A stretch of DNA of 64,000 nucleotides, from positions 1 to 64,000 of the forward strand of contig NZ_CAJHBL010000003.1 of NCBI RefSeq assembly GCF_904846625.1, written 5' to 3'. Below are positions 1 through 8,128 of the stretch, one piece after another (position 1 is the stretch's first letter; each line of letters begins with the position of its first letter). This DNA comes from Psychrobacter sp. JCM 18900. Its GTDB lineage: Bacteria > Pseudomonadota > Gammaproteobacteria > Pseudomonadales > Moraxellaceae. The notes under the pieces are model-generated. The model did not search any database and was not told the DNA's origin. It saw only the letters and a program-made list of their open reading frames with translations. The translations under genes were made by a program, and so were the position numbers.

Positions 1-299
1 GCTCTTTAAAGAAGCTTCTAAACTTGGCTCATTTAATCTGGCAAAATCGCTAAAAATTATGTTCGTAATGAATTAACTTTGAGTTTTTCTGCTGTCTTAA
101 ATGATAATTTTTATAGTTAATAATCTTCCCGAAAAGAAAAGATAGTCAACTTTATTTTTTAGCATTCTGAATCAGCAAAAATCCACACAAGTTGTTCTTT
201 AGTTATGCTTTTAAATAATGTCTGACACTGTCGTCCAGTGCTAGTATTTCAAACTAAATAAGTTAGCCAATGTGGCTTATCCTATTTAGCGAGCTGACC
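1..299 (-). other. Leader of a stable-RNA (probably rRNA) operon reading out of the window
   Basis: No open frame of note. Read on the minus strand this is the transcribed segment downstream of two strong promoters. It contains a small hairpin (CACTG, 5-nt loop, CAGTG at 226-240) like a boxB element, and further on a CTTGTGTGG stretch (about 181-190) like the conserved part of gammaproteobacterial rRNA leaders. A 16S gene would begin just left of base 1. The rRNA itself is not in the window, so the assignment is inferred from promoter architecture; another highly expressed stable RNA is possible. Confidence 0.5.
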
Positions 300-327
300 A
301 TCATATCATGTTTTAATAGTCTGTCAA
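300..327 (-). promoter_or_regulatory. Sigma-70 promoter P2, leftward
   Basis: On the minus strand: TTGACA (322-327), a 16-bp spacer, TATGAT (300-305). The -35 is perfect and the -10 has one mismatch. It lies about 120 bp downstream of the P1 promoter in the same direction, the usual tandem arrangement of rRNA promoters. Confidence 0.75.
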
Positions 328-420
328 CTTCTTTTTTTTAATTTGTTTCAACAAGTTAACTGGGTTATTAATGTGTAATCTACACACTAGCTACTTCCAG
401 CTCGTCTTGATGAGGTGCGT

Positions 421-448
421 ATTATAGACGGTTTAACTTTTGTGTCAA
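421..448 (-). promoter_or_regulatory. Sigma-70 promoter P1, leftward, with UP-like A/T tract
   Basis: On the minus strand: TTGACA (443-448), a 16-bp spacer, TATAAT (421-426), so both hexamers are perfect. Upstream of the -35 (451-480 on the plus strand) lies an A/T-rich stretch with phased A-runs that fits an UP element. Perfect hexamers plus an UP element are typical of rRNA P1 promoters. The 449-851 interval shows no credible gene. Confidence 0.75.
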
Positions 449-851
449 CCCGTTTTATTAATGTTTTTAAAGTTATTTTAGAAGGAGAATAAATCTGTAT
501 TTCTTTCAATGGGTTATAAAACTGAGGATTTCTATTTTCTTTAATACTAGTGTGCAATACCATTTAGTTCATCAGTTTCCATTAAAGACCAGCTTTATCT
601 AATCCTCATAACTGGACTTATTCATCTTGATATTCTTACATATTTCTCTTAAGCAGATGATCTATGATGTTTTTGAATGTTGATATTCATATAACTAGCA
701 CTATATAGAAGTTAAGTTATTCGGGGTTATATGATACTTTCAATATATTGTCCTATATAGTTCAGTATTTGATACTACCTTTATCATAAGATATGGCTCT
801 TATATTAGTCGTCGCGCAATCCCTTGATATCTAGTGTTGAGAGACGGTTTT

Positions 852-860
852 TGCTATAAT
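852..860 (+). promoter_or_regulatory. Candidate extended -10 promoter for thrS-infC
   Basis: TGC followed by TATAAT (855-860) makes an extended -10 element; no good -35 is visible at 17 bp. A start near 867 would give thrS a leader of about 250 nt, long enough to hold the two hairpins just before the gene. Seen by eye only. Confidence 0.4.
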
Positions 861-1022
861 AGGTATTTTGCTGCATTACTTATATATGTTGGCTGTTGTA
901 TTATTCATATAGCGAAATGCATTTTGCTGCAATGCTATTGATTAACTGGCCTTAAGCCTTACATCAGCTCTAGCTTAGATAGTCATAGTAAAACTCTAGG
1001 TAATGCGTCCCTTTCACAACAT

Positions 1023-1084
1023 ATCACGATGATTAGATATAATTGATGTGGTCTCACGGTTATATGATTGATGGTTGCAATCAT
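1023..1084 (+). promoter_or_regulatory. Probable thrS translational operator with tRNA-Thr anticodon-arm mimic
   Basis: Two hairpins precede thrS. The distal one (1064-1084) is a perfect 7-bp stem (ATGATTG/CAATCAT) closing a 7-nt loop, ATGGTTG. Read as an anticodon loop, it has U at the position-33 equivalent and GGU at positions 34-36, the anticodon of tRNA-Thr(GGU). The proximal one (1023-1052) is an imperfect stem of 11 pairs with one A-A mismatch and a 6-nt loop. An 11-nt linker joins them. In E. coli, ThrRS represses its own mRNA by binding tRNA-like hairpins in the leader. That this leader does the same is inference, but the loop match is specific. Confidence 0.6.
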
Positions 1085-1119
1085 CACTGCCAACGGACCC
1101 AATAATAGGCGAATAGATT

Positions 1120-3054
1120 ATGGTAGCGATTACTTTACCCGATGGTAGTGTAAAAGACTTTGAAGGTCATACAACAGTCATGGAAGTGGCTCAAAGTATT
1201 GGGACAGGGCTCGCTAAAGCGACGGTTGCTGGACGTGTAAATGGTCATCTAGTAGATGCACATGATCCTATTGTCGCTGATGCCAACGTTGAAATCGTAA
1301 CGCCAAAAGACGACGACGGTGTTGATATTATCCGTCACTCATGTGCTCATCTATTAGGTCATGCTGTTAAACAGCTCTACCCTGATGTGAAGATGGTCAT
1401 TGGTCCTGTTATTGATGATGGTTTTTATTACGATATCTTTAGTGAAACGCCATTTACGCCTGAGCATATGGAAGCGATTGAAAAACGCATGATGGAGCTG
1501 ATCAAGCAAGATTATGACGTTATCAAAAAAATGACGCCACGTGCCGAAGCGATTGAGATATTTGAATCACGTAACGAAGACTATAAGCTAAAACTTATTA
1601 ATGATATGCCAGGTGAAGAAGCGTTTGGCTTGTATCATCACCAAGAATACGTCGATATGTGCCGTGGCCCGCATGTGCCAAACACACGCTTTTTGAAGGT
1701 ATTTAAACTGACCAAAATGTCAGGTGCTTATTGGCGTGGCGATGCGAAAAATGAGCAGTTACAACGTATCTATGGTACTGCGTGGGCTGATAAGAAACAG
1801 CTAAAAGCTTATATCCAGCGTATTGAAGAAGCAGAAAAACGTGACCATCGTAAAATCGGTAAAGCGTTAAACCTATTTCATATGCAAGAGCAAGCGCCAG
1901 GTATGGTGTTCTGGCATGCTAATGGTTGGACAATTTATCAAGTACTTGAGCAATATATGCGTAAAGTACAATACGATAACGGCTACGAAGAGATTAAGAC
2001 ACCTCAAATCGTTGATCGTAGTTTGTGGGAGCGCTCAGGACATTGGGGCAACTATGCAACCAATATGTTCACGACTTCTAGTGAAAATCGGGATTATGCG
2101 GTAAAACCAATGAACTGTCCTTGTCACGTGCAAGTTTTTAATCAAGGCTTAAAGTCTTACCGTGACTTGCCACTGCGTATGGCTGAGTTTGGTTCTTGTC
2201 ATCGTAACGAGCCATCGGGTTCACTGCATGGTTTGATGCGCGTACGTGGTTTTACTCAAGATGATGCGCATATCTTCTGTACACAAGCACAAATTCAACA
2301 AGAAGTTGCTGACTTTATTAAGCTAACGCTTGCCGTCTATGAAGATTTTGGTTTTGAGAATATTATTATGAAACTGTCTACCCGTCCTGAAAAACGTGTT
2401 GGTAGCGATGAGTCTTGGGACTTTGCAGAAAAAGCGCTAGCAGATGCGCTTGATAGCTCAGGACTAGACTGGGATTATTTACCTGGCGAAGGTGCATTCT
2501 ATGGTCCAAAGATTGAGTTCAGTCTAAAGGATTCTTTAGGACGTATTTGGCAGTGCGGTACCATTCAAGTTGATCCAAACATGCCTGAACGTCTCGATGC
2601 TGAGTTCGTTAATGAGCAGAACGATCGTGAAGTACCTATTATGTTGCACCGTGCAATCTTAGGTTCATTTGAGCGCTTCATCGGTATTTTGATCGAAAAC
2701 TATGCCGGTTGGATGCCAGTATGGCTAGCACCGCAGCAAGTTGTGGTCATGAATATCACCGATAAGCAAGCTGATGCATGTGAAAACGTGGTTAGCGAGC
2801 TTAAGAATGCAGGTTTGCGCGCTATTAGCGACTTGCGTAACGAAAAGATTGGATTTAAGATACGAGAGAAAACATTAGAACGTATTCCCTATATGCTAGT
2901 ATTAGGGGATAAAGAAGTCGAATCGGGCAGTGTCAACGTCCGAACTCGCGAAGGTGAGAACCTTGGCGTGATGAGTGTTTCTGAATTTATTACATTAGTA
3001 CAGACCGCTGTCAGTAACAAAGGCCGACAGACCCCAAAAACAGATGAGGAGTAA
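1120..3054 (+). CDS. thrS: Threonyl-tRNA synthetase
   Basis: Cytoplasmic class II aminoacyl-tRNA synthetase that charges tRNA-Thr with threonine. At 644 residues it matches the usual length (E. coli, 642). Order of domains: N-terminal TGS domain (about 1-62), second additional (editing) domain with the HxxxH motif at H73/H77, catalytic core with the zinc-binding segment NCPCH, motif 2 around CHRNEPSG and motif 3 around [12 protein letters not shown], then the anticodon-binding domain (about residues 540-640). The Shine-Dalgarno is weak, which fits translational control by the hairpins upstream. infC starts 5 nt after the stop, so the two are co-transcribed. Confidence 0.98.
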   Translation: MVAITLPDGSVKDFEGHTTVMEVAQSIGTGLAKATVAGRVNGHLVDAHDPIVADANVEIVTPKDDDGVDIIRHSCAHLLGHAVKQLYPDVKMVIGPVIDDGFYYDIFSETPFTPEHMEAIEKRMMELIKQDYDVIKKMTPRAEAIEIFESRNEDYKLKLINDMPGEEAFGLYHHQEYVDMCRGPHVPNTRFLKVFKLTKMSGAYWRGDAKNEQLQRIYGTAWADKKQLKAYIQRIEEAEKRDHRKIGKALNLFHMQEQAPGMVFWHANGWTIYQVLEQYMRKVQYDNGYEEIKTPQIVDRSLWERSGHWGNYATNMFTTSSENRDYAVKPMNCPCHVQVFNQGLKSYRDLPLRMAEFGSCHRNEPSGSLHGLMRVRGFTQDDAHIFCTQAQIQQEVADFIKLTLAVYEDFGFENIIMKLSTRPEKRVGSDESWDFAEKALADALDSSGLDWDYLPGEGAFYGPKIEFSLKDSLGRIWQCGTIQVDPNMPERLDAEFVNEQNDREVPIMLHRAILGSFERFIGILIENYAGWMPVWLAPQQVVVMNITDKQADACENVVSELKNAGLRAISDLRNEKIGFKIREKTLERIPYMLVLGDKEVESGSVNVRTREGENLGVMSVSEFITLVQTAVSNKGRQTPKTDEE

Positions 3055-3059
3055 TACCT

Positions 3060-3581
3060 ATTAAACAGTCCAACCGTTTGAACATCAACGAAGATATCAA
3101 TGTCAAAGAAGTCCGTCTCGTTAAAGAAGATGGCGAGCAAATGGGCGTGGTTGATATCGCAACCGCGATGAAAGCGGCACGTGATGAAAATCTAGATTTG
3201 GTTGAATTAGTTCCTGAAGCTAAGCCGCCAGTATGTAAGATCATGGATTATAAGCATTTCCTCTATGATCAAAAGCAAAAGGCTAAAGAAGCTAAGAAAA
3301 ACCAAAAGCAGACTCAGCTTAAAGAGATGAAGCTACGTCCTAGTACCGAAGAGGCCGATTACCAGGTTAAACTGAGAAAAATCGTGAGCTTCTTGGAAGA
3401 TCAAGACAAAGTTAAAATTAGCATCCGTTTCCGCGGACGTGAAATGGCGCACCAAGATATCGGTCGCAAACAACTTGATCGTATCATTGAAGATACTGCT
3501 GATATCTCAAACGTCGAACAGTACCCTAAGATGGAAGGTCGTCAGATGGGTATGCTGCTTGGACCCACTAAGAAAAAGTAA
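3060..3581 (+). CDS. infC: Translation initiation factor IF-3, ATT start
   Basis: Binds the 30S subunit, blocks premature subunit joining and proofreads the initiation codon. The start chosen is ATT at 3060: AGGAG (3047-3051) sits 8 nt upstream, and translation from there restores the family N-terminus ([13 protein letters not shown]). The next candidate, TTG at 3078, has no Shine-Dalgarno and would remove six conserved residues. A non-canonical AUU start is the known basis of infC autoregulation, since IF-3 discriminates against it. The product is 173 residues, with both IF-3 domains and the lysine-rich linker (about 80-100). Unlike many gammaproteobacteria, rpmI and rplT do not follow; a terminator does. 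Confidence 0.96.
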   Translation: MKQSNRLNINEDINVKEVRLVKEDGEQMGVVDIATAMKAARDENLDLVELVPEAKPPVCKIMDYKHFLYDQKQKAKEAKKNQKQTQLKEMKLRPSTEEADYQVKLRKIVSFLEDQDKVKISIRFRGREMAHQDIGRKQLDRIIEDTADISNVEQYPKMEGRQMGMLLGPTKKK

Positions 3582-3640
3582 TCTCTTTATTGGATTGCTT
3601 TGAGTGGTGGCTGTTAGTCTATATAGCTATTTATAACTCT

Positions 3641-3677
3641 AACCATCAATATGCTGCGGGATATTGATGGTTTTTTA
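3641..3677 (+). terminator. Rho-independent terminator of thrS-infC
   Basis: A perfect 12-bp inverted repeat (AACCATCAATAT / ATATTGATGGTT) with an 8-nt loop, followed by a run of T. It closes the thrS-infC unit. The rest of 3678-3987 is gene-free and AT-rich, with no clear signal apart from a small inverted repeat, ACGACT/AGTCGT, near 3930-3946. Confidence 0.88.
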
Positions 3678-3987
3678 TTATTCAGACTCAAAAACTGCTG
3701 TAATGAACATAGCTATACTGAACATAATAGCCTAGCATCATTGACTGACGCTATTTTACAAAATCCACCTTCTCAACTTTCTGATTACACGGTAATCTAA
3801 AGGTCTAGTTATATTTACTAGTTAGTATTTAGCAGTAACTAATGATCATTTGATAAAAATTAATACGAGCTAAAGACAAACCTATAAATGTATAAAAGCT
3901 AAGTGTATAAATAAAAACAATGTATATCACGACTGTCAGAGTCGTTGACAAAAAACACTTCCCTTCTCCGATATCAGAGGATATTTC

Positions 3988-5232
3988 ATGCAAGAATTGA
4001 CGCCACCAGAAAACGCTACAACTCCCAGTATCTCTCTAACAGCGCCTGAACCTGTCAAAGAAATACAGAAAAGTGAAGCAGATCAGATGGTCAAATTGGA
4101 TGAAAGCCAAATTCCTGAGCTCGATGCCAAGGTTGATGCTTTTGTTGATCATGTGATTACCAACTCTGTGCATAGCGATGAGTTTCGACAGAACGTGCAG
4201 TCTATTCATAATCTAGGTACAAAAGAGATTCGCGAATCTGCACAAGTATCTAATCGAATGTTAGATTTGCCCGCAAAAAGTCTCAATGACAGCTTATTCG
4301 ACAACTCTCCTATTGCTAAATCGCTAACGGAACTACGCGGGATTGTCGAAGACTTAGATCCAAGCAAAAAGGAGCTGACCAGCTCACGCAAGCTGTTCGG
4401 TCTCATTCCATTCGGTAATAAGGTGCAAGATTATTTCCGTCAGTATGAGTCAGCCCAGTCACACATTAATGCCGTTGTGACCAGTCTCTACAATGGTAAA
4501 GACGAATTGCTCAAAGACAATGCGATGATTGAGCAAGAAAAAGTCAATATGTGGGAGCTGATGCAGTCTATTCGCCAGTATGTCTACGTTGGCAAAAAGA
4601 TTGATGAGCAACTTGAGCAGAAGGTCTATGCGATAGAAGCAACCGATCCTGAAAAAGCTCGCATTATTAAAGAAGAGATGTTGTTTTATGTCCGTCAAAA
4701 AACCACTGATTTTTTAACTCAGTTAGCAGTGAATGTACAAGGCTATTTGGCGCTTGATACCATTCGCCGCAATAACTTAGAGCTGATTAAAGGTGTTGAT
4801 CGCGCAACCACAACTACCGTGTCTGCATTACGCACGGCTGTGGTCGTTGCTCAAGCAATGACCAATCAAAAATTGGTACTAGATCAAATCACTGCATTGA
4901 ATAAAACCACCAGTAGTTTGATTGAATCAACTTCAGCGATGCTCAAGCGTCAGTCAGGTGAGATTCACGAACAGGCGACTAGCAGTAGTATTGAGCTTGA
5001 TAAACTGCAAAATGCCTTCAATAATGTCTATGACACTATGGATATGATTAGTAATTATAAAATTGAAGCGCTAGAGAATATGAAGCAAACGGTCAATACA
5101 CTGACCACGGAAGTAGATAAAGCACAAAAATACTTGGATAAATCAAATCAGACTACGGTATTAGAAGTCTCAAAAGAGTTGGATAGTAAAAAGATCACTA
5201 ACCAATCAAGTAGTGTCGATATCGATATCTGA
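3988..5232 (+). CDS. TelA/KlaA family toxic-anion resistance protein
   Basis: A 414-residue cytoplasmic protein of the TelA family (PF05816), whose members are linked to tellurite and cell-envelope stress tolerance; the biochemical role is not settled. The body is helical and rich in charged and coiled-coil segments, with a family-like core from about residue 130 (FGLIPFGNKVQDYF) to 400. The first 40 residues are Pro/Ser/Thr-rich and probably disordered. AGAGG (3976-3980) lies 7 nt before the ATG. It stands alone between thrS-infC and rnr. A GC-rich hairpin (5244-5268) lies just after the stop but lacks a T-run. Confidence 0.85.
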   Translation: MQELTPPENATTPSISLTAPEPVKEIQKSEADQMVKLDESQIPELDAKVDAFVDHVITNSVHSDEFRQNVQSIHNLGTKEIRESAQVSNRMLDLPAKSLNDSLFDNSPIAKSLTELRGIVEDLDPSKKELTSSRKLFGLIPFGNKVQDYFRQYESAQSHINAVVTSLYNGKDELLKDNAMIEQEKVNMWELMQSIRQYVYVGKKIDEQLEQKVYAIEATDPEKARIIKEEMLFYVRQKTTDFLTQLAVNVQGYLALDTIRRNNLELIKGVDRATTTTVSALRTAVVVAQAMTNQKLVLDQITALNKTTSSLIESTSAMLKRQSGEIHEQATSSSIELDKLQNAFNNVYDTMDMISNYKIEALENMKQTVNTLTTEVDKAQKYLDKSNQTTVLEVSKELDSKKITNQSSSVDIDI

Positions 5233-5371
5233 TTTATCCCTATAGCGGTCGTCAGAAAACTGACCGCTTCCTGCTACCGAATACACATAAGACAATTGAC
5301 GCAAGATATTGCGACGTCGTTCGTGTTAAGATAGCCACTATTAATAATTTTAAAAATAGATACGGTAATTT

Positions 5372-7648
5372 ATGAGTTGGAATGATCCAAACGCCTCAAG
5401 TGAGGCAAAAAAATATGACAACCCGATTCCTAGTCGTGAGCTGATACTTAGCACGATTAATGAGCATGGGGAAGTCACGCATCAACAATTGGCAAAAGCC
5501 TTTAACATTGATGACCCTGATCAGTTTGATGCCTTGGGCAATCGCCTAAAAGCAATGGCGCGTGATGGCCAGGTGAATCGTGATGGTCGTCCTTATCGCT
5601 ATCGCACAGTGACTAAGCAAGATATCGTCTCAGGTACAGTTTCTGCTCATCCAAAAGGTTTTGGTTTTGTGGTGCTAAATGATATGCCAGATTTGTTTTT
5701 ACATGAAAAACAAATGCGCTGGGTATTCAATGGCGATACAGTAGCAGCCGTCGGCACTTCGACAGACAATCGTGGACGTACCGAAGGGCGTATCGTCGAT
5801 GTTGTCGAACGTCGTCAAAACAACTTTATCGGTACACTTGCTCGTGATGAAGACGGCTATTGTGTTGAGCTTGGTAGCCCAAACAATCATCAACCGATTA
5901 CGGTTACTGATGACAATGTTCAGTCGCTAAATATCAAACAAGGCGCTCCTGTTAAAGTCGATATCATTGACTGGCCAAACCAGCATGAATTTGCCACTGG
6001 TAAAATCACTGAAGTTCTGTCTGACGATAATGATCGTGAATTGATTATTGAGACTACCCTGCTCAACTATGATATTCCATCAGATTTTAGCGAAGCTGCG
6101 CTTAAACAAGCTGATGACTATCAAGAGCCAACTGAAAAAGACATAAAAGGTCGCACAGACATACGTCATCTACCGCTTGTCACTATCGATGGTGAAGATG
6201 CTCGTGACTTTGATGATGCTGTATTTGCTGAAAAGCGCTCTGGTGGTAACTACCGTGTTGTGGTTGCGATTGCGGATGTCAGCTATTATGTGACACCGAA
6301 TTCACCACTTGACCAAGATGCCTATGAGCGTGGTACTTCAGTATACTTCCCGCATCGCGTGATTCCTATGTTGCCTGAAGTGTTATCTAACGGTCTGTGT
6401 TCACTGAACCCTAATCTAGATCGCTTATGTATGGTTGCTGATATCAAGATATCACGCGCTGGTAAAGTGACTGGATATGAGTTCTATCCATCAGTGATGC
6501 ACTCACAAGCCCGTCTCACCTATAATCAAGTAAATGATTATCTTGTGAACCCGAATGATAAGAGATTACCTAAATCATTAACAGGTAATAAAGACGTTAA
6601 AAAATCTGTTGATACGTTACATCAATTGTATGAGCTACTGCTTAAAAAGCGTGAAGAACGTCATGCAATGGAGTTTGAAACGGTTGAGACGTATATCAAG
6701 TTCAATGAGAAAGGCGGAATCGAAGCGATTTTACCACGCACTCGTGGCGACTCTCAGAAGCTAATCGAAGAATGTATGTTGCTTGCCAATACTTGTGCGG
6801 CAAACTTTGCGCTTAAGCATGAGTTACCAGTCTTGTATCGTAACCATGATAAGCCTGATAATGAGAAGTCAATGCGTATTCATGAATATGCGAAAAACTT
6901 TGGCTTACCATTCCCAGAAGAGAATCCAACGCAAGCGGATTATCAACGCATTATCGAAGCAACTAAAGATAGACCAGATGCCATCAGTATTCATAGCATG
7001 CTACTGCGTTCAATGATGCAAGCGAACTATGCACCTGACAATATTGGTCACTTTGGCTTAGCATATGACGAATATAGCCACTTTACCTCGCCGATTCGCC
7101 GTTATCCAGATTTGATGCTGCATCGCGCGATTAAGGCAAAAGTCACCAACAGCCAGCAACCTGTTATGGACTTTTCTCTTGAAGGTGCTGGTACACAAAC
7201 GTCAGATACAGAACGCCGTGCAGAAAAAGCATCACGTTATGTAGAATCTTGGCTCAAGTGTCACTATATGACGGATCATGTCGGTGAAGAGTTCGAAGGT
7301 GTTGTGACTACGGTTACTAGCTTTGGTCTATTCGTCACATTGACTGACTTATATATCGATGGTTTGGTTCATATCTCAAACGTTGGCGATGATTTCTTTG
7401 TTTACGATGAGCAGCAACAGCAGCTTATTGGTAAAGATAAAGGCACGCTATTTGGACTTGGTGATTCGGTTAAAGTTAAGGTTGCGGGTGTCAATATGGA
7501 TCTGCTACAGATTGATTTTGATTTGAAGGCTAAATTGCAATCTAGTGCAATGAACCAAACTAAAAAAGGTCAACCGAAGAAAGAGCAGCCTAAGAAAGCC
7601 CCAGCAAAAAGAAGCAGCAACCGCAGAGGCGCTGCCAAAAAAAGCTAA
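5372..7648 (+). CDS. rnr: Ribonuclease R (3'-5' exoribonuclease)
   Basis: Degrades structured RNA processively from the 3' end, in mRNA and rRNA quality control; important in cold-adapted bacteria. Order of domains: N-terminal winged helix (about 20-75), cold-shock domains (about 85-220), RNB catalytic domain (about 255-585) with acidic residues in DARDFDD at 276-282, S1 domain (about 640-722), and a Lys/Arg-rich tail (about 728-758) of the kind that helps unwind duplexes. The 758 residues are in the usual range. The gene appears monocistronic and ends at a shared terminator. Confidence 0.97.
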   Translation: MSWNDPNASSEAKKYDNPIPSRELILSTINEHGEVTHQQLAKAFNIDDPDQFDALGNRLKAMARDGQVNRDGRPYRYRTVTKQDIVSGTVSAHPKGFGFVVLNDMPDLFLHEKQMRWVFNGDTVAAVGTSTDNRGRTEGRIVDVVERRQNNFIGTLARDEDGYCVELGSPNNHQPITVTDDNVQSLNIKQGAPVKVDIIDWPNQHEFATGKITEVLSDDNDRELIIETTLLNYDIPSDFSEAALKQADDYQEPTEKDIKGRTDIRHLPLVTIDGEDARDFDDAVFAEKRSGGNYRVVVAIADVSYYVTPNSPLDQDAYERGTSVYFPHRVIPMLPEVLSNGLCSLNPNLDRLCMVADIKISRAGKVTGYEFYPSVMHSQARLTYNQVNDYLVNPNDKRLPKSLTGNKDVKKSVDTLHQLYELLLKKREERHAMEFETVETYIKFNEKGGIEAILPRTRGDSQKLIEECMLLANTCAANFALKHELPVLYRNHDKPDNEKSMRIHEYAKNFGLPFPEENPTQADYQRIIEATKDRPDAISIHSMLLRSMMQANYAPDNIGHFGLAYDEYSHFTSPIRRYPDLMLHRAIKAKVTNSQQPVMDFSLEGAGTQTSDTERRAEKASRYVESWLKCHYMTDHVGEEFEGVVTTVTSFGLFVTLTDLYIDGLVHISNVGDDFFVYDEQQQQLIGKDKGTLFGLGDSVKVKVAGVNMDLLQIDFDLKAKLQSSAMNQTKKGQPKKEQPKKAPAKRSSNRRGAAKKS

Positions 7649-7687
7649 GCTTAGACTGATACTTGGATACTGATGTTGTAATACAAT

Positions 7688-7719
7688 AAAAAAGGCTAAC
7701 GTAATCGTTAGCCTTTTTT
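7688..7719. terminator. Bidirectional rho-independent terminator between rnr and the next minus-strand gene
   Basis: GGCTAACG / CGTTAGCC stem with a TAAT loop, A-run on the left and T-run on the right, so it can act in both directions: for rnr on the plus strand and for the small minus-strand gene that ends at 7766. Confidence 0.9.
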
Positions 7720-7765
7720 ATGCTATGTACTTTTCAATCATCAATGATATAGCTATTTATTGTGC

Positions 7766-8047
7766 CTATTGCGCATCGTCCAATTGGTCTACACGGTCTT
7801 GTTCGGCTTGCTGCGCTTGGTCAATTTTACTGGTCGCACTATCTACGATCGCTTTCGGCTGTTGACTAAGTGGCTGGCTAGTAATATCTGTATCAGAGGT
7901 AGCTATTGTAGCATCAGGCTGTTCAGCCGCTACGCTACTGGCTGCGATTTCTCTGTTTTGTTCGCGACTATTACCATTGATAATGTTAAAGCCGAGTAAT
8001 GCCACAATACCAATTACTGCAAAGATAATAACGTGTTTCATTTCCAT
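7766..8047 (-). CDS. Hypothetical small membrane-anchored protein
   Basis: 93 residues and not recognised. One N-terminal hydrophobic helix (about 5-22, HVIIFAVIGIVALLGF) is followed by a polar Gln/Asp/Ser/Ala-rich region with no cysteines, suggesting a single-pass inner-membrane protein with a flexible soluble tail. It lies downstream of the BON-MscS channel gene on the same strand, with an 81-bp gap, and may be co-transcribed. The start is the first ATG; an alternative is two codons later. Overlapping frames on the plus strand lack family features. Confidence 0.6.
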   Translation of the reverse strand: MEMKHVIIFAVIGIVALLGFNIINGNSREQNREIAASSVAAEQPDATIATSDTDITSQPLSQQPKAIVDSATSKIDQAQQAEQDRVDQLDDAQ

Positions 8048-8128
8048 AAAAAGCCCCGTATTTGAATAATCACCAAATATAGATTCTGTTGCACTTTTTA
8101 TGCCTAAATATTATTTAACGTCTAATAC

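Noticed and set aside
3078..3581. infC starting at TTG 3078
   Set aside because: No ribosome site and loss of conserved residues; ATT at 3060 has AGGAG and a family-typical N-terminus.
5244..5268. Hairpin after telA as a terminator
   Set aside because: Stem is good (AGCGGTC/GACCGCT) but no T-run follows.
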